DNA of 64,000 nt from an uncultured Bacilli bacterium (GTDB lineage Bacteria > Bacillota_I > Bacilli_A > RF39 > UBA660). Positions 40,104 to 49,353 of the stretch are shown here, in pieces. The translations under genes were made by a program, and so were the position numbers. Numbering within the stretch: the stretch's first letter is position 1; every line of letters starts with the position of its first letter. The notes beneath the pieces were generated by a model that was not told the origin of the DNA, did not search any database, and worked only from the letters and a program-made list of their open reading frames with translations. Location: contig CAKOLH010000002.1 of NCBI GenBank assembly GCA_934096105.1, positions 49,729 to 113,728 of the forward strand, read 5' to 3'.

Positions 40104-42620
40104 ATGGAAGAAATTATTAAGAGAATATATGATTATTCTTTAGAAGATATAATGGGTGAAAGTTTTGGAAGATATTCTAAATATATTATTCAAGATAGAG
40201 CTATTCCTGATGTTAGAGATGGATTAAAACCAGTACAAAGAAGAATATTATATTCAATGTATAAAGAACATAATACTTATGATAAACCTACGAAAAAGAG
40301 TGCTAATGCTGTTGGTATGGTAATGGGTAATTATCATCCACATGGTGATAGTTCTATATATGAGGCAATAGTTAGAATGAGTCAGCCATGGAAGAATGAG
40401 GCCCCTTTAATAGAAATGCAAGGTAATAATGGTTCTATTGATGGAGATAGTCCTGCCGCTAGTCGTTATACTGAAGCAAGACTTTCTAAAATAGCAGGAG
40501 AACTTCTAAGAGATATTGATAAAACTGGTATTGTACCTATGGCTCCTAACTACGATGATAGATTATTAGAACCTACAGTACTTCCAAGTAGATTTCCTAA
40601 TTTACTTGTAAATGGTACTACGGGTATTAGTGCTGGTTATGCTACTAATATGCCTCCTCATAATTTGGGTGAAGTTATTGATGCTACCGTATTTAGAATA
40701 GATAATCCTAATAGTAGACTTGATACAATAATGAATTATGTTAAAGGACCTGATTTTCCTACTGGTGGTATAGTACTTGGTTTAGATGGTATTAAACAGG
40801 CTTATGAAACTGGTAGAGGAAAGATATATATAAGGGCTAAGGCTGTTATTGATAAGAATAAAATTATTATTAATGAGATTCCTTATGATGTTAACAAATC
40901 TTTACTTGTTCGTAAAATAGATGAAGTAAGATTAGATAAAAAACTTGATGGTATAGTAGAAGTAAGAGATGAATCAGATAAAGAAGGATTACAAATTGCT
41001 ATTGATTTAAAGAAAGATGCTGATGCTAATAATATTCTTAATTATTTATATAAGAATACTGATTTACAGATATCTTATAACTTTAATAATGTTGTTATTG
41101 TTAATCGTAGACCTATGCAACTTGGTTTACTTGGAATATTAGACGCTTATATTGCTCATCAAAAAGAGATTGTATATAAGGGTACAGAATATGATTTAAA
41201 GACCGCTAGTGCAAGTTATCATATTATGGAAGGTTTAATTAAAGCTATATCTATATTAGATGAAGTTATCGCATTAATTAGAAGAAGTAAGAATAAGGCT
41301 GATGCTATTGTTAATTTGGTTAAAGAGTATGAATTTACTGATAAACAGGCTGAGGCTATAGTTAATTTACAACTATATAGACTTACTAATACTGATATTG
41401 TTACTTTAGAGGAAGAAATGAAGAAATTAGCAGAAAAGATTAAGTTATATGAGGAAATATTAACTAGTCCTGAGAAACTTAATTCAGTTATTAAGGATGA
41501 TCTTAGAAAGATTAAGAAGGAGTATGCTATTCCTAGAAGAACAGAGATTAGGGATGAGGCTGCTGATGTTAAGGTTGATACTACAAGAATGATACCGAAA
41601 GAACAAGTAGTAGTAGTAGTTACTAATGAAGGATATATTAAGAGAGTTCCTTATAGAAGTTATAGTTCTTCTAATGGAGAGGATACACTACTTAAAGAAA
41701 ATGATTATACTATTGGTATGTATAATATTAATACTACTGATGTAATGTTATTATTTACTAATTTAGGTAACTATTTATATTTACCGGTATATGATATACC
41801 AGAATGTAAATGGAAAGATTTAGGTAAACATATTAGTAATATTATACCTTTAATGGATAATGAAAAAATAGTATATTCTATGTTTGTCAGTGATTTTGAT
41901 GAAGAAAAATATATTACAAGCTTCTCTAAGAATGGTATGATTAAGAGAACTTTACTTAATGAATTTAAGGCCCAAAGATATAGTAAACCTATTAAGATGA
42001 TGAATCTTAAAGATGGTGATGAAATAGTTAGTGTTACTGACTCTAGTGATAGTGAAGTATTTGTTGCTACTTCATGTGGTTATGGACTATGGTATGATGT
42101 TAGTGAGGTTCCAGTAGTAGGAATTAGGGCTGCTGGTGTTAAGTCTATTAATTTAAAAGATGATTATGTAGTTAGTGGAATACTATTTGCTGCTGATAGT
42201 GAATATATTACAATACTTACTGATAAGGGTACTGGTAAGAGAGTTAAATTATTAGAATTTGAAAAGACTTCAAGGGCTAAGAGAGGAATACTTCTTATGA
42301 AGGTAATTAAGAGTAATCCTAGTAGGGTTATTAGTGTTTATATTGAAGACTCTAAGAGTTTAATTGGTATTGTATCTGATAATTATACTAAAGATGTTAA
42401 GATTACAGAGATTCCTATTATGGATAGATATAGTAATGGTTCTTATGTAATTAAAGATAGAATATTATCTTCTTATAATATTAAAGGTATGGAAACATAT
42501 AATGATAAAGAAAAGGAAGATAAGTCTTCGGTTAAGGTAGAGAAGAGTGCAGTATCTTTGAAAGAGATAGATGATAAATTATCTAATATTGATAGTATTA
42601 TTAATGATTCTTATGAGTAG
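40104..42620 (+). CDS. parC: DNA topoisomerase IV subunit A (ParC)
   Basis: An 838-residue type IIA topoisomerase subunit: winged-helix domain with catalytic Tyr in 'DSPAASRYTEARLS' and the quinolone region 'YHPHGDSSIYEAIVRMSQ', tower and coiled-coil parts, then a C-terminal beta-pinwheel. 'DGDSPAASRYTEA' and the lack of a GyrA-box (QRRGGKG) in the C-terminal domain favour ParC over GyrA. It decatenates chromosomes together with ParE. The RBS is weak (GGTGG before ATG 40104). parE, usually upstream of parC in Firmicutes, is not in the window; murF follows directly. Confidence 0.92.
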   Translation: MEEIIKRIYDYSLEDIMGESFGRYSKYIIQDRAIPDVRDGLKPVQRRILYSMYKEHNTYDKPTKKSANAVGMVMGNYHPHGDSSIYEAIVRMSQPWKNEAPLIEMQGNNGSIDGDSPAASRYTEARLSKIAGELLRDIDKTGIVPMAPNYDDRLLEPTVLPSRFPNLLVNGTTGISAGYATNMPPHNLGEVIDATVFRIDNPNSRLDTIMNYVKGPDFPTGGIVLGLDGIKQAYETGRGKIYIRAKAVIDKNKIIINEIPYDVNKSLLVRKIDEVRLDKKLDGIVEVRDESDKEGLQIAIDLKKDADANNILNYLYKNTDLQISYNFNNVVIVNRRPMQLGLLGILDAYIAHQKEIVYKGTEYDLKTASASYHIMEGLIKAISILDEVIALIRRSKNKADAIVNLVKEYEFTDKQAEAIVNLQLYRLTNTDIVTLEEEMKKLAEKIKLYEEILTSPEKLNSVIKDDLRKIKKEYAIPRRTEIRDEAADVKVDTTRMIPKEQVVVVVTNEGYIKRVPYRSYSSSNGEDTLLKENDYTIGMYNINTTDVMLLFTNLGNYLYLPVYDIPECKWKDLGKHISNIIPLMDNEKIVYSMFVSDFDEEKYITSFSKNGMIKRTLLNEFKAQRYSKPIKMMNLKDGDEIVSVTDSSDSEVFVATSCGYGLWYDVSEVPVVGIRAAGVKSINLKDDYVVSGILFAADSEYITILTDKGTGKRVKLLEFEKTSRAKRGILLMKVIKSNPSRVISVYIEDSKSLIGIVSDNYTKDVKITEIPIMDRYSNGSYVIKDRILSSYNIKGMETYNDKEKEDKSSVKVEKSAVSLKEIDDKLSNIDSIINDSYE

Positions 42621-42629
42621 GTGTTATAT

Positions 42630-43991
42630 ATGATTTATGTAAAAGATATAATTGATAAATTTAATGGTAAATTATTATGTGGTGATATTAATTTAGTACT
42701 TGATAATTTTTCTCACGATACTAGAACTATTCAAAAAGGGGATATCTATGTTGGTATTAAGGGAGAATCTTTTGATGGTAATAAGTTTTATAAAGATGCT
42801 CTTGAAAAGGGGGCTAAGGCTTGTATACTAGATAATATTGATGTTAATGATATTCCTTTGGAATATAAGGATAGAACTATTGTTTTAGTAGAGGATTCAT
42901 TGAAATGTATACAAGACCTTGCTAGATATAAAAGAAGTTTATATGATATTCCAGTAGTGGGTGTTACTGGTAGTGTAGGTAAGACCTCTACGAAGGATAT
43001 GATATATGCAGTACTTAGTACTAAGTATAAGGTACTTAAAACTGAAGGTAATAACAATAATCATATTGGTCTTCCTTTTACAATACTTAGATTAAAAGAT
43101 GAAGATATTATGGTAATTGAAATGGGTATGAATAATTTTGGTGAGATATCTTTTCTTACTAATATAGCTAAACCTACAATAGCTGTAATTACTAATGTAG
43201 GTACTGCGCATATTGGTAACTTAGGTTCCAGAGAAAATATAATGAAGGCTAAATTAGAAATAATTGAAGGACTTAATGGACCTTTGGTTATTAATAATGA
43301 TAATGATATATTACATAATAATATTGAGTATATTAAATCTTTAAATAAGGTTATTACTATTGGTATAGATAATGATAGTGATTATATGGCTAAAGATATT
43401 AATAGTGATTTAACTGAGTTTAAAATAGATGATAACAATATTAAATGTAATATTGGTAATACTGCTTTTATATATAACTCTTTAGTAGCTTATGTAATGG
43501 GTGTATTATGTAATGTTGATATAGAAAATATTAAAAAAGGTATTGAGACTTTTAAACTTACTAGTAATAGATTAGAGTTTAAAAAATTAAATAATGGAGC
43601 TACTTTGATAGATGATACTTATAATGCTTCATTAGATTCTATTAAATCTTCACTAGAGATTTTGATTAAAAGAGAAGGTAAGAGAAAGATTGCTATAATT
43701 GGTGATGTTTTAGAACTTGGTACTTTTAGCAAGAGTCTTCATGAAGAAATAGGTAAGGTACTACTTAATAGTAATTTAGATTATATTATTACTATTGGTA
43801 ATGAAACTAAGTATACTGATGAATATTTAAAAAATAATAATTATGATAATTTAAAACATTTTAATAATGAAAATGAATCTTATGAATATATAGATAGTCT
43901 TCTTAAAGATGGAGATTTGGTATTATTTAAGGGATCACATGGTATGCATCTATCTAATATTATTAAATATTTAGTGGATAATGAAAAATAG
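42630..43991 (+). CDS. murF: UDP-N-acetylmuramoyl-tripeptide--D-alanyl-D-alanine ligase (MurF)
   Basis: A 453-residue Mur ligase: N-terminal substrate domain (about 1-95: 'HDTRTIQKGDIYVGIKGESFDGNKF'), ATP-binding domain with P-loop GVTGSVGKTSTK, 'TEGNNNNHIGLP' and 'IEMGMNNFGEI', and C-terminal domain with 'DDTYNASLDSIKSSLE'. It adds D-Ala-D-Ala to the peptidoglycan precursor in the cytoplasm. The TNN(N)H motif 'EGNNNNHIGLP' is typical of MurF. ATG 42630 was preferred to GTG 42621 because TAGGTG lies six bases upstream. It follows parC after 9 bases and ends at a terminator. Confidence 0.96.
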   Translation: MIYVKDIIDKFNGKLLCGDINLVLDNFSHDTRTIQKGDIYVGIKGESFDGNKFYKDALEKGAKACILDNIDVNDIPLEYKDRTIVLVEDSLKCIQDLARYKRSLYDIPVVGVTGSVGKTSTKDMIYAVLSTKYKVLKTEGNNNNHIGLPFTILRLKDEDIMVIEMGMNNFGEISFLTNIAKPTIAVITNVGTAHIGNLGSRENIMKAKLEIIEGLNGPLVINNDNDILHNNIEYIKSLNKVITIGIDNDSDYMAKDINSDLTEFKIDDNNIKCNIGNTAFIYNSLVAYVMGVLCNVDIENIKKGIETFKLTSNRLEFKKLNNGATLIDDTYNASLDSIKSSLEILIKREGKRKIAIIGDVLELGTFSKSLHEEIGKVLLNSNLDYIITIGNETKYTDEYLKNNNYDNLKHFNNENESYEYIDSLLKDGDLVLFKGSHGMHLSNIIKYLVDNEK

Positions 43992-44022
43992 TTATATGTA
44001 GTTGTATAACTATTTTTTTTTA
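43985..44022 (+). terminator. Terminator of parC-murF
   Basis: Stem AAAATAGTTATA/TATAACTATTTT with an 8-base loop, then a long T run. Confidence 0.85.
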
Positions 44023-44027
44023 ATAAA

Positions 44028-44054
44028 AATCGAAGGATTTTTTATCCTTCGATT
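44028..44054 (-). terminator. Terminator of the recU-PBP operon
   Basis: Read on the minus strand: stem AATCGAAGGAT/ATCCTTCGATT with a five-base loop, then TTTTTATT. It overlaps the PBP stop codon. Confidence 0.8.
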
Positions 44055-47000
44055 ATTTTTACTTTTCTTGTTATCTTTTTAGTTATTTTATTATATGTAG
44101 CAGAGTAGGTTATTTCAACTTCCTTGTCAGCTTCAAGTCTATTTATTTCATCTTCTAATTCAGATTTTGATTTGTATGTGGTATTATTTAGTGTATATGT
44201 TATATCACTTAATAGAGTTACATTTTTATCATTATATTTTACTATTATTCCTTTTTCATTATAGTTACCTTTGGTTACTGATATTGATTCATTACCTGAT
44301 AATGAAATCTCTAGTTCTTTAACATTATTGGCATTAATAGTTATTTTTGTTTCGTCACTAGCATTATCTTTAAAGTTTTTATATTCTGCGCGAACAATGA
44401 TATCTGCACTACCATTTGAAGTTGGTTTGTAAGTATATTCAGTACTCTTGCTATCTATGAAGTCTATTAGTTCTAGATTACCAGTACTTGTTTTTTTGTA
44501 TATACCAAATCCAAATCCTCCAAGGGTATTATTATTATAATCTAATCTTGCTTGAAGATAATTTGCTGATTGATTACCATAAACAGAATTACTAAAGTAT
44601 TTACTTAAGTATGCACTATCTAATACATCGGGAGTTTTAAAGTTCCAAGTTAATTTATAATTATTTCCTTCTTTTGTACTCTTTAGATTTGTTACTGCTG
44701 GTAACTTAGCATATCTTTGTGATACTTCAGTAGGTTGAGTTCCCTTTTTGAAATACTCTGTTAGTTTCATACTATCTGGTGTATATTCACTTGCTAATTG
44801 TGCAGGCCATGTCTCTTTTTCAACAGTAACTGCTACTACAGAAGAAGGCATTTCCCATTTTTTAGTAGTTTTTGGAATGTTTTTAAACACAGCACTCATT
44901 AAATCATCTTTTGGATAACTTGCAGTACCTAAGTAGTGAGTACTATCATTTTCTTTATAACCATACCATAGTGCTACGGAATATTCTGGAGTATAGGCTA
45001 CTGTCCAAAGATCACCAACTGATCCAATTGGAATACCTTTAGCCTTACATGTAGCGGCATCTAGATTAGAAGTACCTGTTTTAGCCGCAACAGTAGAGCC
45101 ATAAATTCTAGCACCACCACTGAAACCATATTCTACAGCATACTGAAGGACATTATTCATAAGGTATGCTGTTGAGTCTGACATTACTTTTTCTTTTTGA
45201 TATTCTTTAAGTTCACTTGTTACTATAGTTTCATCTGAATTACGATATTCTATTTTAATTACAGCATGAGATTCGATGTGGTAACCACCATTAGCAAAAC
45301 TTGCATAAGCTTCAGCCATTTCTAGAGGAGTTACACCATATGACATACCACCAATTGAATAAGCTTCATTTAATATATTGTCTCCGCCATTATCGTATTC
45401 CTTATAATTTTCATCTTTAGTACTATAAGCAATATCTATTCCTAAAGAACTAACAAATTTTGCAATATTCTTTTTATCTACTTGCTGAAAGGCTTTTAAA
45501 GCAGGGACATTTCTTGATACACTAACAGCTTGTTTTAAAGTTATTAATCCTTGATATTTATTATCCCAGTTTCCTACTGATGGACCATTGGTATATGTCC
45601 AAGGTTCATCATTGAATAGGGTATATGTTGAAAAATCATTATATTCAAATCCTGGACCATAATCAAATAATGGTTTAGCTGTACTTCCTGGTTGTCTATA
45701 GGCTTGAGTAGCAAAGTTAAATGTTCTTTCTCCTTCACGATTTCTTCCTGCTCCTACTGCTACAATTGTACCATCGTTAACATTAGTTACAGCAATACCT
45801 GCTTGAACTGAATCATTTACCCAACGAGTATAAGATGTTCCATTTAACACATCATTAATGCCATCTTGAATGCTTCTATCAAGGGCTGTATATATTTTCA
45901 TTGGTACTACTGCTGGGTTATCTCCAGTTAATTTTTCTACTTCATCAATTACTGTATCAACATAGCCTTGATAATTAGTATCAGCTTTAGCACCCACTAG
46001 CATACTCTCTACTGAAACGTCCTGAGCCATTTTCATCTCTTCTTCAGTTATATAGCCATGTCTAACCATTAATTTTAAAACGGTATTTCTTCTTTCTTCA
46101 GCTTTATCTGGATTCTTATATGGATTATATTTATTTGGTGCTTGATACATTCCTGCAAGTAGAGATGCTTCTGGAAGACTTAATTCTGATACATCTTTAC
46201 CAAAATAATATTTACTAGCTTCTTCAACTCCGTATATACTTCCACCAAGACAACTATCATTTACATAGAATTCTAATATTTCTTCTTTAGAATATTTCTT
46301 TTCCATAAAGAATACGGATAAGTATACATCTTGGAATTTTCTTATTATTTTTTTGATTTTATTTGTTTCTAGACTATCTTTTTTAGTAAGATTATTTTTT
46401 ACTGTTTGCATTGTTAGGGTAGATGCACCACCAGCATCATCTCTACCAATTAAGTTTAATGCGGTTGCTTTTAAGAATCTTGCCATATCAACACCATTAT
46501 GCTGATAGTATCTAGAATCTTCGGTAGCTACGATGGCATCTACGAGAACTTGTGGTAACTGGTCATAAGTTACTGATTCTCTTTTTTGAACACCTAACGT
46601 AGCAAATTCATTACCATCTTTATCGTATAATACAGTTTGATCTTGATTTACTAAAGCATTTGGATCAAAGTTTGATGTACTAATTACAATGTAAATCATA
46701 AATGCCGTTGCTGTAAATACACAAAAGATAGCAAATCCTAATAAGACAGTTAATATCTTTCTAACAATACCTTTCTTTTTACTACTATTTTTTTCTTTTT
46801 TGTCTCTTGACTTGTTTGCTTGTTTTTTATTTTGAGGCTTTACTTTTTTCTTTTTGTTTTTATCGTCGTTTACTTTTCCTCTTCTACTACTTGAACTCAC
46901 AAATTCAACTTCCTTTCTTTCTAATAAATTATCTTTATTATTACCTTCTTTTTTCTTTTTTATGATATCTATTATTTTATTTGAATTAAGGTATATAATA

Positions 47001-47104
47001 TATAATGGTAAAGTAATAATTAATATAAGTAATCCTTTTACTTTGAAAATTATAATACTTAAAATAGTTATTATTATGAATAGTATGCTAATTATTATGT
47101 TCAT
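44042..47104 (-). CDS. Class A penicillin-binding protein (PBP1-like)
   Basis: A 1020-residue bifunctional peptidoglycan synthase, long for its class. Two N-terminal helices (1-45) and a Lys-rich stretch (50-115) precede the usual single anchor (about 117-140). The GT51 domain has 'ATEDSRYYQHNGVD' and 'GGASTLTMQTVKNNLT'. The transpeptidase has SxxK in 'PGSTAKP', SxN in 'VSVSRNVPALKAF' and KTG in 'AAKTGTSN'. The last 220 residues are fibronectin/Ig-like. It polymerises and cross-links the cell wall outside the membrane. It overlaps recU by 17 bases, the recU-ponA pair known from Bacillus. The extra N-terminal helices are unusual; ATG 47104 may not be the only start. Confidence 0.95.
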   Translation of the reverse strand: MNIIISILFIIITILSIIIFKVKGLLILIITLPLYIIYLNSNKIIDIIKKKKEGNNKDNLLERKEVEFVSSSSRRGKVNDDKNKKKKVKPQNKKQANKSRDKKEKNSSKKKGIVRKILTVLLGFAIFCVFTATAFMIYIVISTSNFDPNALVNQDQTVLYDKDGNEFATLGVQKRESVTYDQLPQVLVDAIVATEDSRYYQHNGVDMARFLKATALNLIGRDDAGGASTLTMQTVKNNLTKKDSLETNKIKKIIRKFQDVYLSVFFMEKKYSKEEILEFYVNDSCLGGSIYGVEEASKYYFGKDVSELSLPEASLLAGMYQAPNKYNPYKNPDKAEERRNTVLKLMVRHGYITEEEMKMAQDVSVESMLVGAKADTNYQGYVDTVIDEVEKLTGDNPAVVPMKIYTALDRSIQDGINDVLNGTSYTRWVNDSVQAGIAVTNVNDGTIVAVGAGRNREGERTFNFATQAYRQPGSTAKPLFDYGPGFEYNDFSTYTLFNDEPWTYTNGPSVGNWDNKYQGLITLKQAVSVSRNVPALKAFQQVDKKNIAKFVSSLGIDIAYSTKDENYKEYDNGGDNILNEAYSIGGMSYGVTPLEMAEAYASFANGGYHIESHAVIKIEYRNSDETIVTSELKEYQKEKVMSDSTAYLMNNVLQYAVEYGFSGGARIYGSTVAAKTGTSNLDAATCKAKGIPIGSVGDLWTVAYTPEYSVALWYGYKENDSTHYLGTASYPKDDLMSAVFKNIPKTTKKWEMPSSVVAVTVEKETWPAQLASEYTPDSMKLTEYFKKGTQPTEVSQRYAKLPAVTNLKSTKEGNNYKLTWNFKTPDVLDSAYLSKYFSNSVYGNQSANYLQARLDYNNNTLGGFGFGIYKKTSTGNLELIDFIDSKSTEYTYKPTSNGSADIIVRAEYKNFKDNASDETKITINANNVKELEISLSGNESISVTKGNYNEKGIIVKYNDKNVTLLSDITYTLNNTTYKSKSELEDEINRLEADKEVEITYSATYNKITKKITRKVKIIEG

Positions 47105-47642
47105 TTATTAGTTTATCAACAATTTTAATATAATCTAATCTTGGAGCATATTTAATTCCTATTTCATAAGTATTATTTTCAAAGTAGGATAGTGGTATTG
47201 ATTTTCTTTCATTATTATTTATGTAGTCAATTATGTCTTTTCCATTTATAACAAAATCTCTATTTAAAGTAGAAAATCTTACTATTAAAAAGACAATACC
47301 ATTATGTTTTATTACTTTCCTTATATATTCTATTTGATGTTTATGAATATTATCTATTGGGAAACTAGTTTTACTTCTTGTTTCCTTAGCATCAAACTCA
47401 ATATAATATCCCTTATATACGCCATTATAATCGAGAGTAGATGGACTTTCAAAGAAGCCATCAGTTATTCGCATATTTTTATAATTGGTTTTTGTTATTC
47501 TAATAGGTGTAGGCTTTTTATATATTAAAGCGATATCATAGTCTACATAGTATTTATTTGATTCATTTATATCATTTTCTAATGACATACCACGATTAGC
47601 AAATGTACTATTAAAGTTTGTCCTAATATTCAAAAATATCAC
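47088..47642 (-). CDS. recU: Holliday junction resolvase RecU
   Basis: A roughly 184-residue RecU nuclease: 'FANRGMSLENDINESNKYY', the catalytic 'YYIEFDAKETRSKTSFP' (Asp/Glu/Lys set) and 'HKHQIEYIRKVIKHNGIVFLIVRF'. It cuts Holliday junctions during recombination and segregation. Candidate starts are the GTG at 47642 and the TTG at 47633; the latter has AGGTG six bases upstream. The gene pairs with the class A PBP gene, as in Bacillus and relatives. TATAAT on the minus strand lies just before it, without a clear -35. Confidence 0.93.
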   Translation of the reverse strand: MIFLNIRTNFNSTFANRGMSLENDINESNKYYVDYDIALIYKKPTPIRITKTNYKNMRITDGFFESPSTLDYNGVYKGYYIEFDAKETRSKTSFPIDNIHKHQIEYIRKVIKHNGIVFLIVRFSTLNRDFVINGKDIIDYINNNERKSIPLSYFENNTYEIGIKYAPRLDYIKIVDKLINEHNN

Positions 47643-47723
47643 CTATTTAATTATACTATATATTATGGAAAAAATCTATATAACTTGAATAAATAATTTA
47701 AAATTGACATTTATATAAAGAAA

Positions 47724-47752
47724 AAGTTATTTTGCTTTATGCAAAATAACTT
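47724..47752 (-). terminator. Terminator of the DUF378 gene
   Basis: Stem AAGTTATTTTGC/GCAAAATAACTT, five-base loop; on the minus strand it is followed by TTTCTTTATA. Confidence 0.75.
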
Positions 47753-47772
47753 GTGAATATTAATTTTAAATT

Positions 47773-47967
47773 TTAATCTAAATCTTTAGTAAATATACCA
47801 ATACTAATAAGACCTGCTATTAATACTAGTATATAGACTATTCTTGTAAGAAGAGTTCCATCACCAAATAGGTATTCTACTAGATTGAAATTAAATATTC
47901 CTACTAATCCCCAGTTTATACAACCTATAATACCTAAAGCTAAGGCTATTTTGTATAATGTATTCAT
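47773..47967 (-). CDS. DUF378 small membrane protein
   Basis: A 64-residue protein with two helices and the DUF378 pattern ('ALALGIIGCINWGLVGIFNFNLVEYLFG'-type, residues about 8-35; 'RIVYILVLIAGL'). The family has no known function. The ATG at 47967 is preceded by AAGGAGG; a longer in-frame start at 48024 has no RBS. It is divergent from the LolA-like lipoprotein gene and has its own terminator. Confidence 0.85.
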   Translation of the reverse strand: MNTLYKIALALGIIGCINWGLVGIFNFNLVEYLFGDGTLLTRIVYILVLIAGLISIGIFTKDLD

Positions 47968-48070
47968 ATAATTATCCTCCTTTTTACTTTTATTTTGTAC
48001 AAAAATTGTTAATTTATTCATCATATTAGAAATTTTAATTAATATAATTGATTAGAAAGAAGGAGGACTA

Positions 48071-49129
48071 ATGAAAAAGAAAATTTTGTTTATACTACTA
48101 GTGGGAGTGTTTCTATTATCAGGATGTGGTAAGACTAGTGAAAGTAGTATTATAAAAGATTTAGAGAAAAAGATTAATAATTCTAAATCTTACTATATTG
48201 AAGGTACTTTAGAAATAGTTAATAATGAAGACTTATATACTTATGATGTTAAAGTATCTTATGCTAAGGGAGATAATTATAAGGTTAATTTAACTAATAA
48301 GGTTAATAATCATGAACAAGTAATTCTTCGTAATTCTGATGGAGTATATGTTGTTACTCCGAGAATTAATAAGAGTTTTAAATTCCAAAGTGATTGGCCT
48401 TATAATAATTCACAAGTTTATTTACTTAAACCATTACTTGATGATATTTTGAGTGATGAAAATAGAACATTTACTAAAGATGGTGATAATTATAAGATAG
48501 TAGTGGCGGCGAATTATCCAAATAATGAAAAATTAGTTAAACAAGAAATACTACTGGATAAGGCTGCTAATATAAAGAAAGTTACTGTTATGGATACTAA
48601 TGGAACTGCGCAAATTACTATGAATTTTGATAAGATAGATTTAAGTAGTAAATTTAATGATAATTATTTTGACTTAAAAGAAATTATAGATGTTAAGGAA
48701 GAAACTCCTAATGACAATAAGACTACAGAAAATAATACTAATACAAATACTGATAAAGATAAGACTACTGAAACTAAACAAACTAGTACAATAGAGGATG
48801 TTATTTATCCAATGTATTTACCTGTTAATACTTATCTTTCTAATAAAGAGAAGGTAAGTAAAGATAATGGAGAAAGATTAATTCTTACATTTGATGGTGA
48901 TAATCCATTTATGTTAATTGAAGAGACAGTTACTTATGAAAAAGAACATTTAATAGTTCCTACATATGGTGAACTTGAATTAATGGCTTCAACTGTAGCT
49001 ATAGTTAATGATAATTCAGTAAATTGGATTGATAATAATATAGAATACTATGTAGTTAGTGATAAACTATCTAAAAGTGAATTACTTGATATAGCTAGAA
49101 GTATATCAGTATTACCAGTAAGCAAGTAA
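48071..49129 (+). CDS. LolA/GerS-like lipoprotein
   Basis: A 352-residue lipoprotein: signal peptide with lipobox 'LLSGC' (Cys 19), a LolA-like beta domain (about 25-210: 'SYYIEGTLEIVNNEDLYTYDVKVSY', 'VLRNSDGVYVVTPRINKSFKFQSDWP'-like), a Thr/Asn-rich linker (about 215-245) and a small C-terminal domain resembling DUF4367. This plan resembles YdcC/GerS lipoproteins of Firmicutes. Role here unknown; it could carry or sense lipid or wall material. RBS AAGGAGG before ATG 48071; TATAAT at 48043. Confidence 0.7.
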   Translation: MKKKILFILLVGVFLLSGCGKTSESSIIKDLEKKINNSKSYYIEGTLEIVNNEDLYTYDVKVSYAKGDNYKVNLTNKVNNHEQVILRNSDGVYVVTPRINKSFKFQSDWPYNNSQVYLLKPLLDDILSDENRTFTKDGDNYKIVVAANYPNNEKLVKQEILLDKAANIKKVTVMDTNGTAQITMNFDKIDLSSKFNDNYFDLKEIIDVKEETPNDNKTTENNTNTNTDKDKTTETKQTSTIEDVIYPMYLPVNTYLSNKEKVSKDNGERLILTFDGDNPFMLIEETVTYEKEHLIVPTYGELELMASTVAIVNDNSVNWIDNNIEYYVVSDKLSKSELLDIARSISVLPVSK

Positions 49130-49148
49130 AAAACTTGCTTTTTTTCTT
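49120..49148 (+). terminator. Terminator overlapping the lipoprotein stop codon
   Basis: Stem AAGCAAGT/ACTTGCTT, loop AAAAA, then TTTTTC. Confidence 0.8.
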
Positions 49149-49163
49149 TTATAGTAATTGTAG

Positions 49164-49197
49164 AAAGTTAGTTCGCCCAAACGAACTAACTTTTTAA
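49164..49197 (+). terminator. Second terminator-like hairpin
   Basis: Perfect 12-bp stem AAAGTTAGTTCG/CGAACTAACTTT with loop CCCAAA, followed by two more T. It stacks behind the first terminator. Confidence 0.65.
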
Positions 49198-49214
49198 TAA
49201 TCCAAAAAAAAATT

Positions 49215-49268
49215 CAATTTAGAGACCATAGGCTCTAAATTGCTAGTGAAGACCTTAGGCTTCACTAG
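49215..49268 (+). repeat. Paired-hairpin element, copy 6 (without head)
   Basis: Hairpin 1: CAATTTAGAG/CTCTAAATTG, loop ACCATAGG. Hairpin 2: CTAGTGAAG/CTTCACTAG, loop ACCTTAGG. Both stems have sequences unrelated to the other copies yet pair perfectly and touch without a spacer. The AT-rich head is not recognisable. Because of the reordered stem in hairpin 2, this copy is the strongest proof that structure, not sequence, is kept. Confidence 0.8.
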
Positions 49269-49299
49269 AATAAAATAATGTAAATTTATATCTAATATA

Positions 49300-49328
49300 T
49301 TGAAAAACTATTAATAATTAGATATAAT
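49300..49328 (+). promoter_or_regulatory. Promoter of gpmI and following genes
   Basis: TTGAAA (49300-49305), 17-base spacer, TATAAT (49323-49328), 26 bases before the start codon. Confidence 0.88.
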
Positions 49329-49353
49329 TAGATAGGAAAATAGGTGATGATAA

